Assembly: GCF_000766865.1 (NCBI RefSeq)
Contig: NZ_JNFA01000011.1
Location: forward strand, 124,001 to 188,000
Direction of reading: 5' to 3'
Source of the DNA: Listeria booriae
Lineage (GTDB): Bacteria > Bacillota > Bacilli > Lactobacillales > Listeriaceae
Length of the DNA stretch: 64,000 nt
Of the stretch, positions 1-6,845 are shown piece by piece (the first letter of the stretch is position 1; each line of letters begins with the position of its first letter). The notes under the pieces are model-generated. The model was not told the DNA's origin. It saw nothing but the letters and a program-made list of their open reading frames with translations, and did no database searches. The translations under genes were made by a program, and so were the position numbers.

Positions 1-203
1 ATTAGTACGATCATCCATTTTTCTTTTCTCACTTGCTTCCTCTCCTATGCATTAGTATAGTTTATGAGATTGCTGATAGATATTATTTGCTAGCAATTCA
101 TAGGTGGTATTAGCTCTCTACCTATTAAGTATATTTTGAAACTATATCATTCTAAATTTGGCTGAGTCTATATATGAAGTTTATATAAATATAGTTTACT
201 TGA
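1..203. other. AT-rich stretch, no gene seen
   Basis: I see no open reading frame with a ribosome binding site, no clear terminator and no RNA gene here. It lies downstream of the small minus-strand gene set that follows. Confidence 0.5.
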
Positions 204-344
204 CTAAAATTGTGTCTTATTTGTGAAGTATTTTATTGGATATTTAGAGGAGGTTTCTTGGTAAACCATATGTTTTTTCTTTCTGCCTTGAATTTCAAAT
301 GGGATTTCTGCATCGATAGCCCTGGTTCTATATTTCGGTGGCAT
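204..344 (-). CDS. Possible 46-aa basic peptide
   Basis: A 46-residue reading frame starts at an ATG (342-344) with a GGGAG-type ribosome binding site about 8 nt upstream. It overlaps the end of the preceding gene by 17 nt in another frame, which suggests translational coupling. The product is basic (RGRKKK-like stretch) with no signal peptide and no family I recognise. A longer in-frame start at 395 would lie deeper inside the neighbour and has no better binding site. It may not be a real gene. Confidence 0.3.
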   Translation of the reverse strand: MPPKYRTRAIDAEIPFEIQGRKKKHMVYQETSSKYPIKYFTNKTQF

Positions 345-663
345 TCTGTGACTCTCCCTTCGCTTTCCATAGCAGAATAGCCTCGACTTTGCCATTCATT
401 TGCCAAATCACGAGGTCATTTTCATGCGTTTCTGGATGTTGACTGATACTGGCGGTATACTCCTTATCCTCTTGTAGATATTGCATCGTTAGAAAGCTGA
501 TTTCGTGTGCGGTCATTTGTAGCTCTTGGAGGCTTTTCGCTATCTCAGGTGCCGTTTCTTCCAGAACTAGCGCGACGGTTTCATAACCAATCTCTTCTAT
601 AGAAATAGAAAGCTGATAGCGTTGTTTCATTTGTTGTTGAAACCAGATTAGATTTTCTTGCAT
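328..663 (-). CDS. Hypothetical protein, 111 aa
   Basis: I do not recognise this acidic, soluble protein of 111 residues. It has no signal peptide, no membrane segment and no cysteine pair. A GAGGTG-like ribosome binding site lies just upstream of the ATG at 661-663. It is 44 nt downstream of the 98-aa gene at 708-1004 on the same strand, so the two probably form one transcript. Small paired genes of this size are common behind secreted toxin genes in Firmicutes, but nothing in the window proves such a role. Confidence 0.65.
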   Translation of the reverse strand: MQENLIWFQQQMKQRYQLSISIEEIGYETVALVLEETAPEIAKSLQELQMTAHEISFLTMQYLQEDKEYTASISQHPETHENDLVIWQMNGKVEAILLWKAKGESQNATEI

Positions 664-707
664 GTTTTCACCTCTTTTTTATGTTCCTTTTGGATTTGAT
701 GACACCT

Positions 708-1004
708 TTAGTTTTCTTCCAACTCTGTGAAGCGGTATAGTTTTTGATGTTGAAATAGCAAGGAATAGAGTGGACTATCGGTGTCTCCATCTGAAATGAC
801 GACCATTTTCCAGGCTTCATACTGGCACGTTCGGACAAAGAGTAGGTCTGGTAGCTTTTTCTTAGGAAGATGTTGGCTATAGCTTTTGTCCAATCCTTGG
901 CGATGTAGCAACTGCAGATGTTCTTGTATCGCTTCTTCTGGAATAATGCCTACACCCTCCAACCACAGTGTTTCTTGAAAACGTTCTTTAGTGAAAATAC
1001 ACAT
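708..1004 (-). CDS. Hypothetical protein, 98 aa
   Basis: The start is set at the ATG 1002-1004, which has an AAAGGAG site (1011-1017) 6-7 nt upstream. The longer frame to 1037 runs into a terminator hairpin. The 98-aa product begins MCIFTKERFQ and is soluble and mixed-charge, with a central KKK and no signal or membrane segment. No family recognised. It heads a short minus-strand operon with the 111-aa gene. The hairpin directly in front of its ribosome binding site could act as a leader attenuator. Confidence 0.6.
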   Translation of the reverse strand: MCIFTKERFQETLWLEGVGIIPEEAIQEHLQLLHRQGLDKSYSQHLPKKKLPDLLFVRTCQYEAWKMVVISDGDTDSPLYSLLFQHQKLYRFTELEEN

Positions 1005-1023
1005 GTTTTTCTCCTTTCTGCAT

Positions 1024-1059
1024 AAAAATAGAGCCAATGCCTGTGTTAGACATTGACTC
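1024..1059 (-). terminator. Hairpin terminator or attenuator
   Basis: On the minus strand GAGTCAATGTC pairs with GGCATTGGCTC (11 bp with two G-T wobbles, 7-nt loop), followed by TATTTTTA. It sits only 7 nt before the ribosome binding site of the 98-aa gene. It therefore either ends transcription from upstream or attenuates that gene. Confidence 0.6.
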
Positions 1060-1199
1060 TTGAATATAATATTTATTTATATTTGGGTTTATTTCAAATC
1101 TAAGTATCGGATACCTCCCGTCAAAGATGAAAATTGTTAATCTTAGCCTTTTCACAACTATACCGTTCTTTACCCGCACGAACATATTCTCACCAAGAT

Positions 1200-1240
1200 T
1201 AATGGCCTTACTTCGAGCTAGCATCGAAATAAGGCCATTA
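1200..1240. repeat. 17-bp inverted repeat hairpin
   Basis: TAATGGCCTTA plus six further positions pair with the mirror sequence around a 7-nt loop. The stem is nearly perfect with one G-T wobble on the minus strand. No T-run follows on either strand, so it is not a classic terminator. It lies between the secreted-peptide gene and the 98-aa gene. Confidence 0.6.
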
Positions 1241-1332
1241 AATGAAGATATTAGTATAGCAAAAAAGGTACTCCGCTAAATTCAACTTCTTCTCTAAACT
1301 GTCTACTTGAAATGAGGTAGTGCAGTCTCATA

Positions 1333-1635
1333 TTAATGATAATACTTTTTAGTACTGCTATCATAGTAATGCAATAGTGTGATATATCTATTATAATTCC
1401 ATCCACTGCTAATCTTATCGGTTGTCGTATAAGACCAATATGCATTATTAGGGACTGTCCTCGATTGCGTAGACACAGTACTTCTTTTACCAGTATAAGA
1501 ATTAATATCAAATTTTTCCCAATAAGGAACTGATTTAGCATACGCCCCTGGTTGAACTGCCACTACTAATCCCGCTAGTAAAATAAACACTAACAAAGAA
1601 CGATACAAAAGACCTCTTTTTTTACCTGTTTTCAT
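1333..1635 (-). CDS. Small secreted peptide, 100 aa
   Basis: The product starts with a classic signal peptide: a basic MKTGKKR end, a hydrophobic core at about residues 9-27, and an AYA-K cleavage site at about 33/34. This leaves a mature peptide of about 67 residues rich in Tyr, Ser, Thr and Trp, with no cysteine. A GGGAGG site precedes the ATG and a strong promoter lies at 1672-1701. An ABC exporter follows upstream on the same strand. Size, secretion and neighbours fit a bacteriocin-like peptide (lactococcin-972-type peptides have similar precursors), but the family motifs of that group are not convincing here. A lipid- or wall-active signal peptide is equally possible. Confidence 0.7.
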   Translation of the reverse strand: MKTGKKRGLLYRSLLVFILLAGLVVAVQPGAYAKSVPYWEKFDINSYTGKRSTVSTQSRTVPNNAYWSYTTTDKISSGWNYNRYITLLHYYDSSTKKYYH

Positions 1636-1671
1636 ACAAAAAAACCTCCCTTTTATTCACTTGACTACCTA

Positions 1672-1701
1672 ATCATACCAATGCAAAAAAATGATTGTCA
1701 A
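1672..1701 (-). promoter_or_regulatory. Sigma-A promoter of the secreted peptide
   Basis: Minus-strand TTGACA (1696-1701) and TATGAT (1672-1677) are separated by 18 nt, about 37 nt upstream of the peptide's ATG. The peptide can thus be made at a different level from the ABC transporter encoded just upstream. Confidence 0.75.
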
Positions 1702-1705
1702 TAGT

Positions 1706-2887
1706 TTACTGTACTCTTGTTTGATTTGTGTTTAATGTTAAGCTAATGCCTCTGCGGCTATCAATTACATAGTTTACTAGCAACAAAACCAGAATAGCGA
1801 TGGATAACACAAGTATACCATTCTCAAAATTAATATTTCCGTTATCACATAGCATAGATAAGTAGCTATCGCTTATAGATGTGGCATTGAAATATGTCCC
1901 GGGTAGAAGGTGAGCCAATCGATTAAGTGGTTCTATTTTCCCGACTGCAAGGACTGGACTAATCAAAACGAGTAATGAAATAAATAGTGTTGGCATCACT
2001 CGCTTACATAGTTTACTAACAAGATCTAACGTTAGAACAACTAGGACAATAGTCAATATTTGTAGGCATATCGTTTGAAACAAAAGCTCTCCTACTGGTT
2101 TAGTAACTATATTTGGCTCTATATTTATTGCAATCGGATAAGAAAAACTCCCTGCCCCAGATAATAAACTGGCAGATAGATAAGCAATAACACCGCTAAT
2201 TACATAGAAGGTAATTGATAACAGTAAACCAAAAAGCAATCTCTCAGACGTAGCTCTTGTATATTTTTGCGGCAATAATAAATCTCTATCTAAATTATTC
2301 CGAAAACGGTCAGTGAAGATAGTATTTAAAGTAAAGCAAAGTATTATCACAAACAAGACAGGCACAAAATTAGCTAAAGTTCGATATAGAAATGTCGCTC
2401 CTTGTGTTTCCATATCTTCTTGATCGGATTTAATATTTAGTTGCTCTAACTTCGTATATATGGCAATTTGTCGATAAATTGATTCCTTAAGCTCGGCAGG
2501 CGCTTCCATTTCACCAGTGTATAGTCCAAATGATTCTTTGAGTAGATGAATCTTTATTCTATAAGCCTCTGCCCACTTTCCATCTGTATATAAATCTACC
2601 ATCTTCTCTTGTTCTTTTACCCGAGCCTTATTTATTTTCTCACTCGCTTCAAAATCGGCCTTATCTTTCTCAGTCTTAGCTGAGTCTTTCATTGTTTGCT
2701 CATTTAAAATTAGTATCTCTTTATTTGCCTTTATCTCATCTTGAGCCATTGCAGTGAAATCACGATCTTCACTTACACGCGTATTCATTATCAGCACGAA
2801 TAAAATAGCTACAATGAATACTATTATAGGTAGCCAATTCCCTTTATTTTTGTAAAATTTTTTAAAGTATAACTTTTGCTGTCCCAT
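1706..2887 (-). CDS. ABC-2 type transporter permease
   Basis: Membrane subunit of a two-gene ABC exporter. The 393-aa protein has one N-terminal membrane helix (about 20-36). A long charged extracytoplasmic region rich in Lys and Glu, probably helical, follows (about 40-165). About six more hydrophobic segments run to residue 375, as in ABC-2/lantibiotic-immunity-type permeases. Its start codon overlaps the stop of the ATPase gene by one base (TAATG). The secreted-peptide gene lies immediately downstream with its own promoter. Export of, or self-protection from, that peptide is inference from position only. Confidence 0.8.
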   Translation of the reverse strand: MGQQKLYFKKFYKNKGNWLPIIVFIVAILFVLIMNTRVSEDRDFTAMAQDEIKANKEILILNEQTMKDSAKTEKDKADFEASEKINKARVKEQEKMVDLYTDGKWAEAYRIKIHLLKESFGLYTGEMEAPAELKESIYRQIAIYTKLEQLNIKSDQEDMETQGATFLYRTLANFVPVLFVIILCFTLNTIFTDRFRNNLDRDLLLPQKYTRATSERLLFGLLLSITFYVISGVIAYLSASLLSGAGSFSYPIAINIEPNIVTKPVGELLFQTICLQILTIVLVVLTLDLVSKLCKRVMPTLFISLLVLISPVLAVGKIEPLNRLAHLLPGTYFNATSISDSYLSMLCDNGNINFENGILVLSIAILVLLLVNYVIDSRRGISLTLNTNQTRVQ

Positions 2888-3540
2888 TATTTATAGTCCT
2901 CCTGTTTATCTGTAGTTGTCTCACATAATTTTTTATCAGATATATAATAAACTTTATCAGAGATACTGTGGAGACTATCATTTTGATGAGATGAAAAGAC
3001 AATGCATGTGCCCCGTCGCTTAGCTTCTTTCATAAATTCTATAAACCTTGTTTGATTAGCCTCATCAAGTCCATTCATCGGCTCATCCATTAGCCAATAA
3101 TCTGTATTACTGACTGCATACATTGCTAAAACAGTCTTTTGCTTCATACCTAAAGAATATTTCCGAATTGGCAACTTAACAAATTCATTTAATTCCCAGT
3201 AATCAACAACTTCATTCACATCTACTTTACTATCAGCCCATCTATCATTAACGAATTGGAGATAATCCCACGCTGACAAATGTTTGTCTAACCAATCGGA
3301 ACTCTCATAGTAAAATATTTTTTTCCTTGATGAGACCAAATCTAAAACCTTGCTATCCTCTTCTAAGTAAACTTTTCCTGCCTCTGCTTTTGTCAATCCC
3401 GCTAAAACACGAAGCAGCGTTGTCTTACCTGATCCATTAGGTGCAACTAATCCATTGGCTGAGCCTAATTCAAATTCAGCATTTACATTTTCTAATAATT
3501 TTTCCCTTGTAATGAGTGTTAAATTTTCTATTTTTAGCAT
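2887..3540 (-). CDS. ABC transporter ATP-binding protein
   Basis: A 217-aa nucleotide-binding subunit with Walker A (APNGSGKTT), the signature motif (YSLGMKQK), Walker B (WLMDEP) and a switch His (SSHQ). The start is placed at the ATG 3538-3540, which has AGGTGA 5-7 nt upstream. A longer frame from 3561 lacks such a site. It precedes and overlaps the permease gene, so the two subunits are probably made from one message. The short single-domain form is typical of peptide or drug exporters. Confidence 0.9.
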   Translation of the reverse strand: MLKIENLTLITREKLLENVNAEFELGSANGLVAPNGSGKTTLLRVLAGLTKAEAGKVYLEEDSKVLDLVSSRKKIFYYESSDWLDKHLSAWDYLQFVNDRWADSKVDVNEVVDYWELNEFVKLPIRKYSLGMKQKTVLAMYAVSNTDYWLMDEPMNGLDEANQTRFIEFMKEAKRRGTCIVFSSHQNDSLHSISDKVYYISDKKLCETTTDKQEDYK

Positions 3541-3694
3541 AAGGTCACCTATTTTCTGCAATCTAATAGCGTTCGTCTAGACTACTTTTGTAAAATTATA
3601 GTTGAAAGGTTTCAATATTATATTATAGGTGTTTACAAATTAAGTCAATACACAATTAAAATCTCCTACGTACAGCCTCTTTTAATCCGAAACA

Positions 3695-3734
3695 CAAAAA
3701 ATGAGGCAGACCAGTCCATCCTGATACAGCCTCA
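3695..3734 (-). terminator. Terminator after rlmH
   Basis: Minus-strand TGAGGC pairs with GCCTCA around a long loop and is followed by a run of six T. It lies 79 nt beyond the rlmH stop. Confidence 0.6.
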
Positions 3735-3812
3735 CTTAACCCTGAAAAAATGAATCTAAATCCCTACTTCCACAAACCGCTCCACACAGCCATTCCCATC
3801 AAAAAAATATCA

Positions 3813-4292
3813 TCATTTGTGATACGGTTCCCCCCGATTAATCCGAAACGCCCGATACACTTGCTCCACTAAAACCAACCGCATCAGCTGGTGGGGCAAT
3901 GTCAGTTTACCAAATGATAGTTTCTCGTCACTCCGTTTCAAAACCGCTTCGCTAAGGCCCAGCGATCCGCCAATCACAAAAGCGACTTTACTCTTCCCGT
4001 ATGTAGCTAACCGATCAAGCCCTTCCGCGAACTCCTCACTGCTCTTCTGCTTACCATCAATCGCTAGCGCAATCAAATGCACATCATCCGCTACCTTCGC
4101 TAAAATCCGCTCTCCTTCTTTTTGCTTCACTTGCACCATCTCTGCTTCACTCAAAATTTCAGGCGCTTTCTCGTCCGGAACTTCAACCATCGTTATCTTC
4201 GCGTAAGCGCCAAGTCGTTTTGTATATTCCGCGATTCCCTGAATAAGGTATTTTTCTTTCAGTTTCCCAACTGTTATAATTTGGATATTCAC
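3813..4292 (-). CDS. rlmH: 23S rRNA pseudouridine-1915 N3-methyltransferase
   Basis: RlmH (formerly YbeA/YydA) methylates pseudouridine 1915 in helix 69 of 23S rRNA on the assembled ribosome, using S-adenosylmethionine. The 159-aa length is exact for the family. The SPOUT hallmarks are present: the [11 protein letters not shown] glycine loop and the C-terminal [20 protein letters not shown] knot region ending in EPYHK. In Bacilli this gene lies near oriC beside a CxxH/CxxC gene, as here. A DnaA-box cluster begins 26 nt upstream. Confidence 0.97.
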   Translation of the reverse strand: MNIQIITVGKLKEKYLIQGIAEYTKRLGAYAKITMVEVPDEKAPEILSEAEMVQVKQKEGERILAKVADDVHLIALAIDGKQKSSEEFAEGLDRLATYGKSKVAFVIGGSLGLSEAVLKRSDEKLSFGKLTLPHQLMRLVLVEQVYRAFRINRGEPYHK

Positions 4293-4317
4293 AATTTATT
4301 CACTCCTTACTAACAAG

Positions 4318-4873
4318 TTATCCACAAAGTTATGCACATATCCACAATCATTTTCTATATTTTGTGTCTGAACATTCGTTCCCTACCATATATATCGCTT
4401 GATTTTTACAGTATCCACAGGTTATCCACACACCATCCGCATCCTCTAGCTTTTCAAATTCTGGAAAAGTTTCTTCTCCATAAACCCAATCATCTAAAGC
4501 CTCTTCTACATGTTCTTCACAGCTATATATAACACTTCTCACAAAAATCCCTCATTTCATACTACCTGTAGTATACGCTAATACCAATTAATTTCAAGAT
4601 ATTTTTTATACACAGGTTTTTACTTAGTTATTCACACTTTATCCCCTGAATATAGAAGGATATCCACAAGCTTATCTGGATTTTGTGGTAGAATATATGT
4701 TCTCTACTATATAATGATGCGTATCAATATTATTATCCACAGGTTATACACATACTCTTTATTTTTATCCTTGCTATCTGTCCTGAATGAACCCTCTATT
4801 ATCAATACTTTCTCAGGTTTAACTATAGGATTAGCTTGTTAATTATCCACAAGCTCCATTTTTCTGTGGATAA
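4318..4873. promoter_or_regulatory. DnaA-box cluster
   Basis: Five perfect TTATCCACA boxes are present (4318, 4422, 4733, 4843, and one reversed at 4865-4873). There are near matches at 4330 (TTATGCACA), 4338, 4411, 4606, 4628 (TTATTCACA), 4660 and 4744 (TTATACACA). The last two perfect boxes face each other 13 nt apart. Some boxes lie inside the CxxH/CxxC gene, most in the 365-nt gap after it. There is no dnaA, dnaN or rpmH nearby, so this is unlikely to be oriC. Oriented clusters near rlmH (yydA) are known in Bacillus as DnaA-titrating sites. Confidence 0.8.
4348..4542 (-). CDS. CxxH/CxxC zinc protein, YyzF-like
   Basis: A 64-aa protein with CEEH at residues 8-11 and CGYC at 42-45, the paired metal ligands of the CxxH/CxxC (YyzF, BA_5709) family. 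The start is a GTG at 4540-4542 with GAGGGA upstream. The function of the family is unknown; a small zinc-binding cytosolic protein is what the sequence shows. Its place next to rlmH is conserved in Bacillus. Confidence 0.85.
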   Translation of the reverse strand: MRSVIYSCEEHVEEALDDWVYGEETFPEFEKLEDADGVWITCGYCKNQAIYMVGNECSDTKYRK

Positions 4874-4907
4874 GTTTTTGCGTGAACTAACACACATCTC
4901 TTTTCTT

Positions 4908-5609
4908 CTATACATATCTCTTTTTCTGACCATAATCTTCTTTTCGCAGCAAATCCTCATCCAAGACAATCCATCTCGATTTTTTTGAAGATATAATATT
5001 CTGTTTTCGCAGCGTCGTTAATACAGATATCGTATAAGAACGGGAGCATCTGGCAAACTCCGCAATAGTCTCATAGTTTACAAAGCTCGGTAATTCGATT
5101 TCACGAGCCTTGGTGTGGCGTCCAAATGTGTCAATAAGTTCTATTAATATATAAATAATGCGCTGTTTTGAACTAAGCGTAATCAGAGCCAACGAAGAAT
5201 AAAAATGTCTGGATACTTGTGTCAAATACCGTAGTGCAATATGATTATGCGGATCTTCTAGCGCGATAACCTTTTTTAGAAACTCAGATTCAATTCGTAA
5301 ACAATGGGCCTCACTTAGAGCAGTAGCTACCAAGTCATTAAAAACTATCGAATAATATAATGGGAAGAAAATAATGTGTCCTGCCTCCATCAGCATTAAA
5401 AAATGGTCGCCTTGTTCGTTTGTTGCATTGATTTTGAAATAGCCTTCTTTCACTAAATAACAATATCGATGCGCTTCCCTACGAGAGAACGATTCGCCTT
5501 TATTCATCGTCACATCCAGCGTATGCTTATTAAAATCAGTATATCGCTTCATTAACTTCACTAAATTCTTAGCATTCGAAAACGCTTCTAAATCACGCTC
5601 ATTATACAT
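4908..5609 (-). CDS. Crp/Fnr (PrfA-like) regulator, type A, left copy
   Basis: A 233-aa transcription factor with an N-terminal cyclic-nucleotide-fold beta barrel (about 30-115), a long dimer helix (about 120-160) and a C-terminal winged helix (recognition region near ARCSRSYTISVLTTLR, about 185-205). No cysteine cluster for an Fe-S centre is visible. It is divergent from the regulator at 6047. Its closest relative in this window is the regulator at 25224: both share the AKNLVKL/PKNLVKL start and the SRSYT helix. The EPS island lies between them. Role as island regulator is inferred. Confidence 0.88.
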   Translation of the reverse strand: MYNERDLEAFSNAKNLVKLMKRYTDFNKHTLDVTMNKGESFSRREAHRYCYLVKEGYFKINATNEQGDHFLMLMEAGHIIFFPLYYSIVFNDLVATALSEAHCLRIESEFLKKVIALEDPHNHIALRYLTQVSRHFYSSLALITLSSKQRIIYILIELIDTFGRHTKAREIELPSFVNYETIAEFARCSRSYTISVLTTLRKQNIISSKKSRWIVLDEDLLRKEDYGQKKRYV

Positions 5610-6046
5610 TTGGCTTTCCCCCTGAATTTTAATAGTCTACTAAAAAACATTTTAGCTGGCTTTTGATATAGAAGAGCACGTATCACACGTAATAGATTCC
5701 TTCCGAGCAATGCTTTTGTGACAAAGGCCACTTTTCAATAAATTAAAGAACCTGACACAATCTCTATTTTTATAACAAAAATAACATAGAATTCATCTTT
5801 TACAATAACCTTATACCCTAAAATTATTACTATTCTAGACTAATCATCAAATATAACAAGCTTTCCGGCCGGTGTATAATAGCATTGTTCTTAAAACAAG
5901 AGGATGTAACAAAAAGTACAAAAAGTTTTCGACAATAGTGGAAAAACTTCAATATCGCCATTTAAAAACGCATGTATAATAAGCAATAGATTCGAGGTTG
6001 TCATTCATACATGCAACAAAAAATTAAACGAAAGAGATGACTAGTC
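5610..6046. promoter_or_regulatory. Divergent promoter region of left regulator pair
   Basis: A 437-nt gap between two divergent Crp/Fnr genes. It holds the 16-bp dyad TGTA-N8-TACA at 5905-5920, inside a 19-nt sequence (5904-5922) repeated before the regulator at 24028. It also holds -10-like TATAAT hexamers near 5875 and 5973, and an inverted repeat GCATGTAT (from 5969) / ATACATGC (to 6015) around the second. Exact transcription starts cannot be fixed by eye. Confidence 0.55.
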
Positions 6047-6721
6047 ATGTACACAGAACTAGACCAACTATACAATATGGACATTATTCGAACAAACTTT
6101 AACCAAGAAAAACTACTACACGAATTACTAACCTCTAGCTTAGTTGACTCTACGACAATCATGATTCCTAAAAACAGATATTTCGATACAGTTACTGATA
6201 CACAAGAACATATTTACTATCTAGAACATGGTATTGCCCACCTCTCCTACGAAAATGAATCCCTTGCAGTTTTAATCGATCATCAATTCATCGGATTAGG
6301 AACGGTGCTTGATTTTCAAGAAAAAACCTTTGATATCCAAGCATATACCGACTGTGAGTTACTGATGTTCGACCGCAAACAAGTCATGGAGTTATTATTC
6401 AGCATGCAAGAAGGTATGCTTTACCACTATTTGTATGAAAAAGACCTTCAAAAAGCGCTACTTGAAAAAATCGACTTACTTTATCAAAAAGGCAGTGTCC
6501 GCTTATTGAAAACATTCCAAACATTATGCCACGCATGCGGCGACATTTCAAAAGATGGTTACTGGGTAAGTATTCCACGATGCTTCACAATTAAACGTAT
6601 TGCCGACATGACAAACTTAAGTCCTCGCAGTGTTTCTGATTTCAGCGAAGAATTAATCGCAAAAAAAATCATCAAAAAAGAAGCCGGCCAGTTCATAATT
6701 CATACCAAAAATATCGAATAA
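6047..6721 (+). CDS. Crp/Fnr (PrfA-like) regulator, type B, left copy
   Basis: A 224-aa protein with the Crp/Fnr layout: a beta-barrel sensor fold (about 35-120), a dimer helix containing LLFSMQEGMLYHYLYE, and a winged helix near residues 180-215 (IADMTNLSPRSVSDFSEEL). It is the paralogue of the regulator at 24028, which has the matching LFSLQEGWLFLYLIE stretch. It lies 124 nt upstream of, and on the same strand as, the first surface protein of the EPS island. It is the best candidate for a local activator. The ligand is unknown. Confidence 0.88.
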   Translation: MYTELDQLYNMDIIRTNFNQEKLLHELLTSSLVDSTTIMIPKNRYFDTVTDTQEHIYYLEHGIAHLSYENESLAVLIDHQFIGLGTVLDFQEKTFDIQAYTDCELLMFDRKQVMELLFSMQEGMLYHYLYEKDLQKALLEKIDLLYQKGSVRLLKTFQTLCHACGDISKDGYWVSIPRCFTIKRIADMTNLSPRSVSDFSEELIAKKIIKKEAGQFIIHTKNIE

Positions 6722-6845
6722 TTAAAATAATATTCTATATTTCAGAGGATTATTTAAAAGGAGGTGTTGCCTGAAAGTAAGAAATAAGGTAAGGCACCGT
6801 AGGAACAAACAAAATTTATTTAATTAAAAGGAGCAAAAATAAAAA

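Noticed and set aside
988..1224. 78-aa minus-strand frame overlapping the 98-aa gene
   Set aside because: It runs through a terminator hairpin and starts inside another hairpin, has no ribosome binding site, and overlaps a better supported gene.
1251..1541. 96-aa minus-strand frame
   Set aside because: Out-of-frame shadow of the secreted-peptide gene at 1333-1635, which has a signal peptide, ribosome site and promoter.
4318..4873. DnaA-box cluster as the chromosome origin
   Set aside because: No dnaA, dnaN, recF or rpmH is nearby and no clear AT-rich unwinding element with DnaA-trio was found. A regulatory cluster fits better.
6755..6800. Tiny leader peptide (GTG/TTG CCT GAA ...) behind a strong AAAGGAGG before the 786-aa gene
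   Set aside because: Spacing between the site and either start is too short, the peptide would be 6-7 residues, and no regulatory hairpin with T-run follows.
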